This document shows, piece after piece, positions 42,074 to 50,869 of a DNA stretch of 64,000 nucleotides. The position numbers were made by a program, and so were the translations under genes. The DNA comes from Myxococcota bacterium (GTDB taxonomy: Bacteria; Myxococcota_A; Bradymonadia; UBA7976; UBA1532), in assembly GCA_023150895.1 (NCBI GenBank), contig JAKLJY010000009.1, forward strand, positions 1-64,000, in the 5' to 3' direction. The number at the start of each line of letters is the position of its first letter. Position 1 is the first letter of the stretch. The notes beneath the pieces are model-generated. The model saw nothing but the letters and a program-made list of their open reading frames with translations. It was not told the origin of the DNA and made no database searches.

Positions 42074-42738
42074 AAGACCGTGCGGCCGCCCTCGCCGGCC
42101 TCCTGCTTGCGGCCTGCGTCGATCCCGCCGCGCGGTACGACACCTTCGTGTCTCGCTGCACCGCCCGCGAGACGTCGGCCTGCACGCCGCCCATCGTGTA
42201 TGACCCCGAGGTCTGTACGCGACCGGAGCCCGAGGAGGTCGCGGGGGTTTCACTCTTCACGATTTCGCTGGCCTTCGCCGCCATGAAGCCGGTGCTTTAC
42301 CGCCTCGACACGACGGCCGAGGTGGTCGACGACACGCTCCTCGTCACACACCGCGCGACGCCCCTCGACAAGACGGACGGCGAAACCCCGGTCGGGGAGG
42401 CCTTCGAGGTGACGTATCCCGTCGCCGACGATGGCACGTTCACGGCCGCGCTGCCGGAGACCGTGACGCCGGCCGCCGCCAATCCCATCACCGGGGGCGA
42501 CGTGACGACCCGGCTCGTCCTGACCGGCTCGATGTGTTCGACGCGTCGACCGGAGGCGCCCGAGGGCGGCGTCGACACGCTGTGCGGCACGCTCACCGCC
42601 GACATCTCGCGCCCGGTTCGGCTCTCGACGACGGGCACGTTCACCAGCCAGCGGCACCACCCCGGGAAGTCTTGGCCTTCGCCCATTCTCGATTGCGCGG
42701 GTCTCCCGCCCCGGCCGATGAGCACCGAGGTGCCATGA
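42070..42738 (+). CDS. Lipoprotein between trypsin and FadL-like genes
   Basis: 222 residues from a GTG overlapping the trypsin stop (GTGA). Signal peptide LAGLLLAAC with Cys16. The mature part is beta-rich (RLDTTAEVVDDTLLVTHRAT, EAFEVTYPVADDGTFTAALPE) with three Cys pairs and ends in LDCAGLPPRP. No family recognised. Tight coupling suggests it helps either the protease or the outer-membrane channel. Confidence 0.75.
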   Translation: MKDRAAALAGLLLAACVDPAARYDTFVSRCTARETSACTPPIVYDPEVCTRPEPEEVAGVSLFTISLAFAAMKPVLYRLDTTAEVVDDTLLVTHRATPLDKTDGETPVGEAFEVTYPVADDGTFTAALPETVTPAAANPITGGDVTTRLVLTGSMCSTRRPEAPEGGVDTLCGTLTADISRPVRLSTTGTFTSQRHHPGKSWPSPILDCAGLPPRPMSTEVP

Positions 42739-44093
42739 CCCGCCGACCGCTCCTCACCGCCGTGGCCTGCGCCATCGGTGCGTCGACGCTCCCCGGGCAC
42801 CCGGCGTGTGCCTCCGGGTACGCCACCGCGCGGTTCGGGGGCGAAGACGGCCACCCGACGGCGGCCCACCCCTCGACGCTCTATTACAATCCGGCGGCGC
42901 TCGCCCGTCTCGATGGCGTGCGGGTGAGCGCCGATGGCGTGATCGCGTGGCGACACTTCGCCTACCACCGCACGCCCGCCGAGACGGACGTTGCGCCCCC
43001 CGAGGGTCTCGACGCCGGCAACACCGGCACGAGCGCCGTCACCCATGCCATGGCGGCACCGGCGGCCTTTGCGAGTTGGGCGTTGGGCGACGCCGTGCTG
43101 GCCGCGGGTGTGTTCATCCCCTTCGGCGGGACGTATGACGGCCCGCGTGACGGCCCGGACGGTGACTTTCCCGGCACGGTGGACGGACCCGCCCGCTGGC
43201 ACCTCATCAGCGGCGAGATCGCCGACGTGTATTACAGTCTGGGACTCGCGTGGCGTTTCGGCGCGCTGGCGGTGGGTGCCTCGGGCAACCTGGTCCACGC
43301 GCGGGTGACCGATCTGCGCGCGCGCAACATCGACGGCAGCAACGACGTGACCGCCGAAGGTCGCTCCCTGCTCGAGGTGGAGGGCTGGCTCGGCAGCTTC
43401 GGGCTCGGTCTGACGTACACGCCGCATCCGGCGCTCGTCCTCGGCGCGAGCTATCAGGCCCGCCCGGGCCTCGGCGAGCAGCGGCTCGGCGGTCGCATGA
43501 AGGGCTTCTACAAGGGCGGTCGGTTCGACGATCCGGTCGATCTGTTGCAGACGGAGCCCGATGTCTTCCGGCTCGGCGTTCATTGGCAGGTCTCCGCCGC
43601 CTGGTCCGCCTACCTCGCGGGCGAGTTCGTCCGGTGGAGCGCGCTCGAACGGCAATGCGTCGTCCGCGCCGGGGCGGACTGCGATCTCGCCGCCGACGGG
43701 GCCGATCACAGCGGCGCCGGCGACGTCATCCAGAATGTGCCGCGGAGCTGGTCCGACGCGGGCGCGGTTCGGCTCGGCGCGGCCTTCGCCGCGACGGACG
43801 CGCTCACGCTGAAACTCGGCGCCGGTCTCGATGGCGACGCCGTCCCGGACGCGACCCTCGACACTTCGCTGCCGGACGCCCTCGACGTGGGGGTCACCGC
43901 CGGGTTGCAGTACCGGTTTCTGCCCGCGGTCGCGGTGTCGGCGACCTATACGAGCCTCTTCTTCGTCGACCGGGATACGACCGGGCGCAGCACGCTCTCC
44001 CGGAAGGCGCCCCCGTCCCGCCTGCCCGATGCCGGCGGTCGCTACGAGCACCGCGCGGATGTCTTTCACATGGGCGTCGACCTGAGTTTGTGA
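42735..44093 (+). CDS. FadL/TodX-family outer-membrane transporter
   Basis: 452 residues. Signal peptide then the N-terminal hatch signature PSTLYYNPAALARLDGV, as in FadL/OmpP1/TodX transporters of fatty acids and hydrocarbons. Regular amphipathic strands (SLGLAWRFGALAVGASGNLVH, GSFGLGLTYTPHPALVLGASY) and a final barrel strand support a 14-strand barrel. It probably takes up a hydrophobic substrate. ATG overlaps the stop of the upstream lipoprotein gene (ATGA). A perfect palindrome covers its stop codon. Confidence 0.87.
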   Translation: MTRRPLLTAVACAIGASTLPGHPACASGYATARFGGEDGHPTAAHPSTLYYNPAALARLDGVRVSADGVIAWRHFAYHRTPAETDVAPPEGLDAGNTGTSAVTHAMAAPAAFASWALGDAVLAAGVFIPFGGTYDGPRDGPDGDFPGTVDGPARWHLISGEIADVYYSLGLAWRFGALAVGASGNLVHARVTDLRARNIDGSNDVTAEGRSLLEVEGWLGSFGLGLTYTPHPALVLGASYQARPGLGEQRLGGRMKGFYKGGRFDDPVDLLQTEPDVFRLGVHWQVSAAWSAYLAGEFVRWSALERQCVVRAGADCDLAADGADHSGAGDVIQNVPRSWSDAGAVRLGAAFAATDALTLKLGAGLDGDAVPDATLDTSLPDALDVGVTAGLQYRFLPAVAVSATYTSLFFVDRDTTGRSTLSRKAPPSRLPDAGGRYEHRADVFHMGVDLSL

Positions 44094-44105
44094 CCCGCGG
44101 GTCAC
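44090..44105. terminator. Perfect 16-bp palindrome between convergent genes
   Basis: GTGACCCGCGGGTCAC spans the FadL-like stop codon in the 18-base gap before the papain-like gene end. No loop or T-tract. It may be a cruciform, a protein-binding site or part of a shared terminator. Confidence 0.35.
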
Positions 44106-44111
44106 ATGCTC

Positions 44112-47100
44112 CTATGGGCGAAGTTCGATGGTCGTCCCAGGCAGCGACAAGACATCGTCGGCACTGCAGACGGCGTAGATCGCGCCGCCTGCGGACATCG
44201 TCACGCCCGCCCGCAAGAGGTCCGCGAGGGGGCGACGGGTGCCACGGTTGCCCGCACCGCCCCGCGAGGCGCCGATGATCGCGCCGGTCGCCGACACCTC
44301 GCCGTAGGTCAGTTGAACGACACCGGTGCGATGCAGCGTCACGGTCACCGTGCTCACCGCGTTCGCATTCCAGCTCGGCACCTGCGTGTAAGAGACGACG
44401 TGCCGATCGGGCCCATCGGCCGCGTGTCCGATCAGCCCGCCGGCACCGGGGTCCAGATCGGCGAACAGCGCCCCGATCCGCGGGGGGCCCGAGATGAAGC
44501 GCCCCGTGTCGCGCGGGGTCTGCGCCGTGTCCGTCGCACCGAAGGTGATGTGTCCGTCCGCATGGACCTGCAGCGTGCGCCACGTCCGCCCCTGGAAGGG
44601 GAAGTCGAACCCGAGGTTCACGGCCACCACGCCGTCGTCCGTGAGGTCGAGCCAGGTGAGCGCCGGCGGGGGATCGGGGGCGAACGGCGCATCGTCGGCC
44701 GGCGGCTCGGGCGCAGGGCCGTTGTCCGGATCCGGAGGCTCCGGGGCGTTCTCCGGCGGTTCCGGGGCGTTCTCCGGCGGTTCCGGGGCGTTCTCCGGCG
44801 GCTCGGGCGCGTTCTCCGGCGGCTCGGGTGCGTCCTCCGGCGACTCCGGGGGCTCGGGCGCGACGGGTTCGTCCGGCGTCGGGCCCGGATCGGGCGCCCC
44901 ACCGGCCGGCGTGAAGGTCAGCGTCCGGCGCGTCAGGGTCGCTGCCGAGCCGGCGCCGAGGGCCCCGAAGACGGCCTCCCCGGGCGCGAATTCGAAGGCG
45001 CCGGGGCCCGAGAGCAGGTCGCGCGGCGCGCCACCGCCGCCGTTCCCGCCGCCGGCCGACAGTCCGACGATGACCGCCGGCAGGCCCCGGACCAGGTCCC
45101 CGTAGGTGATCGTCGCGGCACCGTCCGGGGTCAGGACGACCGTCGCCGTCACCGTCGACGCCGACTGGAAGACGCGCACGGCCTTGTAGCGCACGGTCAT
45201 CGACCGACCCGGATCGACCTGCCACGTCACGCTGCCCCCCGCCCGGGGGTCGAGATCGGCGAAGAACGGCGCGATGCGGGGCGGACCCGCGAGGAACCGG
45301 CCGGCGTTGCGGGCCGTCTGCGCCTTGTCGGCCGCGCCGAACGTCAACACGCCGTCCGAGTGAATGAAGACCGACGCGTAGGTGTCTCCGTGCAAGGGGT
45401 AGTCGAAGGTCAACGGCACCTCCGCCGCGTCGTCGTCGGCGAGCGCCAGGGCCGTCTCGCCCGGTCGAGGGGCGGGCCCGCCCGCCGGCGTGAGCACCAG
45501 CGTCGACCCGGCGAGGTCGAAGGCCTCCGACGTCCCGAACTGCTCGAAGACGGCCTGCAGGCCCCCGTAGGAGAGCGCAGCGCCGCCCGGACCGGCGAGA
45601 TCGACCTCGCCCGCGTTCGTGCCGGCGCCGCCGCGCGTCACGCCGACGATGTACCCCGTACCGGTCACTGCCCCGTAGGCGAGCTCGATGCGTCCGCTCG
45701 CGTCGAGTGTGATCGTCACGGCACCGCCGCCCCGCGCATCGAAGCGCCGCACGCCGTCGTAGGTCACATAGACCGAGTCCGGCGTTCGTTTGCCCCACCG
45801 CACCGCGCCGCCGGCGGCTGGATTCAGATCGGCGTACAGGGCGGCGATGCGGGGCGCACCGGTCAGGAAACGGGCCTTGTCCCGCTGCCCGGAAGAGTCG
45901 TCGCCGGCGCCGAACGACAGATTGCCGTCCGCGTTGAGATAGACCTCCGGGTAGCTCGTCCCGAAAAAGGGGAACGCGAAGCCGAGGTCGAGCTTGCGGC
46001 TGTCGTCGTCGGTCAGCGCCACCGCCCGCTCGAACGCATCGAACGTGGCATCACAGGCGTCCCCGTGGCCATCGAGATCCGCGTCCTTCTGCTCGGGGTT
46101 GGCGGCCTCGCGGCAGTTGTCGCGGACGTCGCGCACGCCGTCGCCGTCCGTGTCCGTCGGATCCTCGGGGCGATAGACGACATAGGTCGGATCCTCGGCG
46201 AGGCGGGCCGTGCCGTAGGCGAAGAGCCCGTAGCCGCCCTCGCCCCAGCCCGACCCCCAGCTGTTGCGCAGAATCCACGCGCCGCGCCCCCGTCGGTGAG
46301 CGACCGTGTCGTCCCAGCCGACGAGCGCGACGATGTGATTCGTGACGTACCGATTGCACTCGGTCGAGTCGTAGACGCCGCCACCGTACCCGGGGATCGA
46401 ACCGCAGACGGACATCGTCACGCCGATGGCCCCGTGCTCGAGAATGGCCGCCTTCATGGCTTCGAGGTCGCCGCTCGGGACGCTGTGATAGCTCTCGATG
46501 GTCACCGGCCGTTCGACGCCCCGGTTGCACCGCTGGTCGTAGCCCCGGTACGGGTACGCGGCCTCCTCGGCGATGCCCTGCCGGCGCACGAAGTCATAGG
46601 CCCAGTAGCCGCCGGCGCACGTCCCGCGACCGCTGCAATCGAGCACGTACTGCTCGCTGAGATTGACGATGCGGTCCTCGGAGGTCGCGATCGCGGCCTC
46701 CACCGCGGCGATCGTGCCGAAGGCCCAACAACTGCCGCAGGCGCCCTGCTGCCGCACGGGCGGCAACCCCACGCCCCGCGTCCGCGAGTCCCAGCGCTCG
46801 GGCAGGGACGTGCGGACGATGAGCTCCGACGGCTGCGGCTTGTGCTCCGAGGCGCTCGCGTCGGCGTGGAAACCGGCGAGATCCACCAGTTCCAGGTGCG
46901 TGATCGCCCCGGGCCGGAGCACATAACTGAACCCGTGCGCCTCGATCACGGCCCGGTGGTACGCCAGACGGCGCGCGTGCTCGGCCTCGTCGGGCGTCGC
47001 GAGCGGTGGCCCCGGCTTGAAGTACTTCATCGTCGGATCGATGGGCGGATATGCCTCGTCGGCGACGACTTCGGCGCCGGGCTCATCACCGGTGGCGGGC

Positions 47101-47204
47101 GCGGAATCGGCCTCGTCGACGGGATTGCAGCCCGCGGCGAGCAGCGCGAGGGCGGCCGCCACGAGCGACGCGCTGCGGCGTCCGGGCGTTTCGTGCATCA
47201 ACAT
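44112..47204 (-). CDS. Papain-like (C1A) protease lipoprotein with three repeated beta modules
   Basis: 1030 residues. Start ATG 47204 has AAGGA seven bases upstream; lipobox LAAGC (Cys26). A propeptide region precedes the C1A peptidase domain (about 130-350): catalytic Cys159 (ACGSCWAFG), His290 (TNHIVALVGWDD) and Asn314 (LRNSWGSGWGEGGYG). A calcium-type DTDGDGVRDVRDNC segment follows, then three modules of about 190 residues sharing LGF(A/D)FPFFG/FQG, LxADGNLSFGA, RFLxGxPRIxxLFADLDP and IVGxSRGGAG, resembling nidogen-like extracellular domains. A Pro/Glu repeat linker separates modules two and three. Likely an anchored protease whose beta modules bind a surface or substrate. Confidence 0.9.
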   Translation of the reverse strand: MLMHETPGRRSASLVAAALALLAAGCNPVDEADSAPATGDEPGAEVVADEAYPPIDPTMKYFKPGPPLATPDEAEHARRLAYHRAVIEAHGFSYVLRPGAITHLELVDLAGFHADASASEHKPQPSELIVRTSLPERWDSRTRGVGLPPVRQQGACGSCWAFGTIAAVEAAIATSEDRIVNLSEQYVLDCSGRGTCAGGYWAYDFVRRQGIAEEAAYPYRGYDQRCNRGVERPVTIESYHSVPSGDLEAMKAAILEHGAIGVTMSVCGSIPGYGGGVYDSTECNRYVTNHIVALVGWDDTVAHRRGRGAWILRNSWGSGWGEGGYGLFAYGTARLAEDPTYVVYRPEDPTDTDGDGVRDVRDNCREAANPEQKDADLDGHGDACDATFDAFERAVALTDDDSRKLDLGFAFPFFGTSYPEVYLNADGNLSFGAGDDSSGQRDKARFLTGAPRIAALYADLNPAAGGAVRWGKRTPDSVYVTYDGVRRFDARGGGAVTITLDASGRIELAYGAVTGTGYIVGVTRGGAGTNAGEVDLAGPGGAALSYGGLQAVFEQFGTSEAFDLAGSTLVLTPAGGPAPRPGETALALADDDAAEVPLTFDYPLHGDTYASVFIHSDGVLTFGAADKAQTARNAGRFLAGPPRIAPFFADLDPRAGGSVTWQVDPGRSMTVRYKAVRVFQSASTVTATVVLTPDGAATITYGDLVRGLPAVIVGLSAGGGNGGGGAPRDLLSGPGAFEFAPGEAVFGALGAGSAATLTRRTLTFTPAGGAPDPGPTPDEPVAPEPPESPEDAPEPPENAPEPPENAPEPPENAPEPPENAPEPPDPDNGPAPEPPADDAPFAPDPPPALTWLDLTDDGVVAVNLGFDFPFQGRTWRTLQVHADGHITFGATDTAQTPRDTGRFISGPPRIGALFADLDPGAGGLIGHAADGPDRHVVSYTQVPSWNANAVSTVTVTLHRTGVVQLTYGEVSATGAIIGASRGGAGNRGTRRPLADLLRAGVTMSAGGAIYAVCSADDVLSLPGTTIELRP
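44735..44830 (-). repeat. 21-bp coding tandem repeat (ENAPEPP linker)
   Basis: Four to five 21-base copies, some identical, encode the seven-residue ENAPEPP linker between beta modules two and three of the papain-like protease. Confidence 0.8.
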
Positions 47205-47223
47205 CGTTGGTCCTTTGGGCATC

Positions 47224-47256
47224 GAGCGGAATTCGAGCGGAATTCGAGCGGAATCC
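47224..47256 (-). promoter_or_regulatory. Three 11-bp direct repeats upstream of the papain-like gene
   Basis: GAGCGGAATTC occurs twice and then as GAGCGGAATCC, back to back, 20-52 bases before the ATG at 47204. The 11-base period places each copy on the same helix face, as expected for an operator with three bound subunits. It lies in the 371-base gap shared with the divergent gene at 47576; the rest of that gap shows no gene. Confidence 0.5.
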
Positions 47257-47477
47257 GGGCGCACGGGGCGCCGGCCGCGCATGTGTCGCAGGAATCGTGC
47301 CAGCGGCGCGGCGTCCGCCCGACCTGCGCCCGACCCCGGGAACGCGACGTCGGAGGCCCCTTCGCCGAGACCGCCATGGCACGTTTCAGCGCCGGATGTC
47401 GCAGTCATTGAGACACGCATGTCCCGGTTTTCGACGGACGACATCGACACACGACGGCGCGCGCAGAGTCATCGTCC

Positions 47478-47493
47478 TGGCCCATGACTTGCA
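47478..47493 (+). promoter_or_regulatory. Sigma-54-type promoter for the HExxH lipoprotein gene
   Basis: TGGCCC-ATGAC-TTGCA matches the -24/-12 consensus TGGCAC-N5-TTGCW with one mismatch and exact GG-to-GC spacing. It lies 83 bases upstream of the ATG at 47576 in the right direction. Transcription would start near 47504 and need a bacterial enhancer-binding protein. Confidence 0.5.
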
Positions 47494-47575
47494 GACGCAC
47501 CGACCGATGCCCGGCCACGGCCGGTTGCGTTCTTCACCGCCCGCCCACGCGGGTACCCGTCCCCGGAGTCGCTGC

Positions 47576-49186
47576 ATGTCCCCGTTCCATCGCCCGAACT
47601 CGTCCCGCGCCCGGGCGCGCCGCCTGACGGTCCTCTGCCTCGGTTTCGCCGGCGTCGCCTGTACCGCCGCCGAAGCCTACGCCCCGGAGGCCCCCGAGAC
47701 GGCGGCCCCGAGCGTGCCCCTCGAAGCGGCCGCCGATCCGTGTGGTACCGGCCTGTGCGCACCGAAGATCAACAGCCGGTACTTCGCGGGGGTCCCGGGC
47801 GCCGGGCTCCAGATCACGGCGTTTCCGGTGCAGAAGCAGAGCAACGACGCGCGCTGGGGCGCCGCTCTGAACGACATCGAGGCCCACCTGCCCGCGAGTT
47901 ATGGCACCACGTATCGCGACGCCGACAAGGTGACGCACGGCCACGAGACCAGCCACGGGATCCACTCGCACATCCGCAACCACCTCAACAAAACCGGGCA
48001 GCGCGCCAACGGCTTCTACCTGCTCGACGACCGGGCGGTGCTCGTCGTCGAACCGCCCATCCGCAAGAGTCAGGTCGCGCCGTTCGTGCCCCAGGCGCTG
48101 CGCGGCTCGCGCTTCGGGACGTATGTCACGGGTCAGGTGGCGTGGGACGATCGGCCGCTCTACATCTGGGACGAATGGAATGCGTACGTGAACGGCGGCG
48201 AGGTCGCGATCGATCTGTTCCAGCGCGGCCTCTGGAACCAGGGCGGCCGCGACGCCGTCTCCGGTCAGCTCGAGTTCACCGTCTACGCCCTGGCCGTGGC
48301 CATGGCCGTGGAGCGTCACGCCCCCGAGTATTTCGAGCAGAACGCGCAGTTCCGCGAGTTCCTGGCCTTCAACACGCAGCGGGCGATGGATCTCTTCCGG
48401 GCGGGCACGGCGATGCAGCCGTTCGCCCGCGCGGACGACACCCGCTACTACGAGAAGCTGCGCGCGGGCCCGGAGGGCGCCGAGCTGCGAGCCTTCGCCG
48501 AGCGCCTCTTCGGGGCCGACTGGGCCCGACACGCACTCTTCGGCGAGGCCCTGCCCGACACCCCCGATTCCCCCGACGGCCCGCCGGACGAACGAGAGCC
48601 GGACGGCCCCCCGGAACCCATCGAACCCGATGAGCCGGACCTGCCGCCCGTGCCGGACGAGCCCGTCGAACCGGACGAACCGGTCGAGCCCGAAGATCCC
48701 CCGCCGAGCGATCAGCCCGACGAACCGGAGCCCCTGCCCGACGACGGGCTCCCCGACTCTCCGGGCGAAGACACCGACGCCGATGGCATCGCGGACGACG
48801 TCGACCTGTGCAGGGGCACGACGCCCCGCGCCCGCGTCTGGACGGAGGGCGCCTGGCTCGGCTGCGCCGAAGGTCAGCGTCGCGACGCCGACGTTCGCCC
48901 CGATCCGCAGCCGCCCGCGGTGCAAGACACGGACGCCGATGGGGTCGCCGATGCGGAGGACGTCTGCCTCGGCACGCCGGGCGGCGCTCGCGTCTGGGGT
49001 CAGGGTCAGTGGAAGGGCTGTGCCGGCGGGCAACGCGCCAACAACTTCCCCGGCGTCGGCGCCGACGCGGACCGCGACGGCATCCCCGACGCACAGGACC
49101 TCTGTCGCAACACGCCCGCGGGCCGCAACGTCTGGCGCGAAGGCGCGTGGCGCGGCTGCGCGGGCGGTCAGCTCAAGGACCGCTGA
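47576..49186 (+). CDS. HExxH putative metallopeptidase lipoprotein with three repeats
   Basis: 536 residues. Lipobox AGVAC (Cys29), then TAAEAYAPEAPE, similar to the leader of two other lipoproteins here. Residues 65-320 form a domain with VTHGHETSHGIHSHIRNH, an HExxH (His123, Glu124, His127) plus further His downstream, consistent with zinc binding; the family is not recognised, so activity is inferred. A Pro/Glu/Asp linker (330-395) is followed by three repeats of about 50 residues that join a DTDADGIADDVDLC calcium motif to a VWxxGxWxGCAxGQ module. A sigma-54-like promoter lies upstream. Confidence 0.78.
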   Translation: MSPFHRPNSSRARARRLTVLCLGFAGVACTAAEAYAPEAPETAAPSVPLEAAADPCGTGLCAPKINSRYFAGVPGAGLQITAFPVQKQSNDARWGAALNDIEAHLPASYGTTYRDADKVTHGHETSHGIHSHIRNHLNKTGQRANGFYLLDDRAVLVVEPPIRKSQVAPFVPQALRGSRFGTYVTGQVAWDDRPLYIWDEWNAYVNGGEVAIDLFQRGLWNQGGRDAVSGQLEFTVYALAVAMAVERHAPEYFEQNAQFREFLAFNTQRAMDLFRAGTAMQPFARADDTRYYEKLRAGPEGAELRAFAERLFGADWARHALFGEALPDTPDSPDGPPDEREPDGPPEPIEPDEPDLPPVPDEPVEPDEPVEPEDPPPSDQPDEPEPLPDDGLPDSPGEDTDADGIADDVDLCRGTTPRARVWTEGAWLGCAEGQRRDADVRPDPQPPAVQDTDADGVADAEDVCLGTPGGARVWGQGQWKGCAGGQRANNFPGVGADADRDGIPDAQDLCRNTPAGRNVWREGAWRGCAGGQLKDR

Positions 49187-49219
49187 CGCGGTGCGGCGTT
49201 GGCGACGAACCGCGGGGCA

Positions 49220-50869
49220 TCACCCGCGGCGGCGACGCCGCAGCCCGCCGAGCCCGAGCAAGGCATAGAGGAACGGGGTGAGCCCGGCGGCGCAGTGGAA
49301 ACCGTCGTCCTCCCGGGCGGCGGCGGCCTCGCCCCCGGCCGGCGCCGTCGGCGCTGCGGGCGGCTCGGGCGCGGGTCCATCGCCGCCCGCCGGGGCCTCC
49401 GAACACTCGAGGCCGGGATCGTCGAGCGCTTCGGAACGACAGCGACCGCGACCGCCGACGTCCGCCGTGCATCCCCACCCTGCGGGGCAACAATGCGTGG
49501 CATCACATCCGGTGGTGCAGTACCCCGGCTCGACGAGCACGCCGTCGAGCACGAGGGTGTCGACACAGGCGAGTCCCGTGCCACAGGCGGACAGCCCGGG
49601 GGCGAAGCGGCACGCGGCACCGAAGAGCGGCCCGGCCCCGTCGATTCCCGCCGGAGGGGCGTCGGCGCCGGGCGCGCGGCCGGCCGGCGGGTTCGCGAGC
49701 CGACAGGCCCGGCCATCGGGCTCGATGTCGACACACGTCGCCGCGCTGCCGCAGTCGTCGTCCCCGCAGGCGCGCGCGCAGCGCCCCTGCGGATCGCAGG
49801 GCGCCCCGAGGGCCGGCAGCCCGACACTCTCGCGGACACAGGCCTCGCGCCCGTCCGCGAGGGCGTCGCAGACGAAACCGGCCGGACAGGCCCCGAGCTC
49901 GCAGGCGGCCGCGCAATAGACCTCGCGACCATCGGAGAGACACACGAGCCCCGCCGTACACGCCCGATCATGCCCGCAGGGCTCGCCGATGCCGGCCACC
50001 GGCGGGCGGGTGTCCTCGCCGCGTGCGCACGCCCCGCTCCCGTCGGCGAGGGGTGCACACCAGTAACCGGCCCCGCAATCGAGCGCGTCGAGACAGCGCC
50101 GCGAACAGTATGCGGCCGCACCGTCGCTGACGCAGAGCAACTGTGGCTCGCAGGTCATCGACGCACAGTCCTCGCCGAACGCCGCGCGCTCGGGTGTCGG
50201 CGGCGCCGGCGGCGGCAGGTCGTCGGGTTCCGGCGCGGGCGCACCCGTGGGATACAGTGCGCACGCCCCGGCGATATCGTCCGCCGACAGCGAGCGCGGG
50301 CCGATGTCACCGGATGATGCCGAGGGCCACATCGTCGCGTCGGGCACGCCGCTGTGATTCAGCCCCAGGGCGTGCCCGACCTCGTGCGTGGCCACCGCGG
50401 CGATGTCCGTCGCATCGCTCCCGCCGGCCGGTGGTCCGGCGAAGTGAGCCCAGCGGTGATGCACGCCGTTGAACTTGATGTCCGCGTCGATGAGATCGTC
50501 GGCAAACCCGCCCCACATGGTCATGGTGATGGCCAGTGCGTCGCCGCTGTCATCCCACCAGTCTTCTCGAAACGTCACGACGTTCTCGCCGTCGTCGGCA
50601 CCCCAGCCGGTGTTGGCCGTCCGACCGGCGAACGTCCAGCGCATCGACGAGCAGGGCAGCGCGTTCCAGGCCTCGTACCCCATCTGCACAGCGGCAAGGG
50701 CGTCGGCGTCCGACACGTCCCCCGAGAGGGTGTGATTCACGACGTAGGGCACGGGCATCTCCGCCGCGTTCCACTGCGTGCCCATGAGATCGTACGCGCA
50801 CGCCGGGCCGGCGGTGCCCGCCACCCCGCACGCCACGGCGACCGCCGTCGAGACGCGCCCGCGCTTCAT
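49220..50869 (-). CDS. Matrixin-type (M10) metalloprotease with MYXO-CTERM-like tail
   Basis: 549 residues. Signal peptide then a zinc protease domain: THEVGHALGLNHSG (His162, Glu163, His166, His172) with Met180 in DATMWP as the Met-turn, typical of metzincins. No Cys-switch propeptide is visible. After a Pro linker come about 250 residues of Cys-rich repeats (CEPQLLCVSDGAAAYCSRRC, CTAGLVCLSDGREVYC). The C-terminus, HCAAGLTPFLYALLGLGGLRRRRRG, gives Cys, a hydrophobic helix and a basic end, a MYXO-CTERM-like sorting signal. The ATG at 50869 overlaps the stop of the upstream gene (ATGA); a GTG at 50878 is less likely. Confidence 0.93.
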   Translation of the reverse strand: MKRGRVSTAVAVACGVAGTAGPACAYDLMGTQWNAAEMPVPYVVNHTLSGDVSDADALAAVQMGYEAWNALPCSSMRWTFAGRTANTGWGADDGENVVTFREDWWDDSGDALAITMTMWGGFADDLIDADIKFNGVHHRWAHFAGPPAGGSDATDIAAVATHEVGHALGLNHSGVPDATMWPSASSGDIGPRSLSADDIAGACALYPTGAPAPEPDDLPPPAPPTPERAAFGEDCASMTCEPQLLCVSDGAAAYCSRRCLDALDCGAGYWCAPLADGSGACARGEDTRPPVAGIGEPCGHDRACTAGLVCLSDGREVYCAAACELGACPAGFVCDALADGREACVRESVGLPALGAPCDPQGRCARACGDDDCGSAATCVDIEPDGRACRLANPPAGRAPGADAPPAGIDGAGPLFGAACRFAPGLSACGTGLACVDTLVLDGVLVEPGYCTTGCDATHCCPAGWGCTADVGGRGRCRSEALDDPGLECSEAPAGGDGPAPEPPAAPTAPAGGEAAAAREDDGFHCAAGLTPFLYALLGLGGLRRRRRG

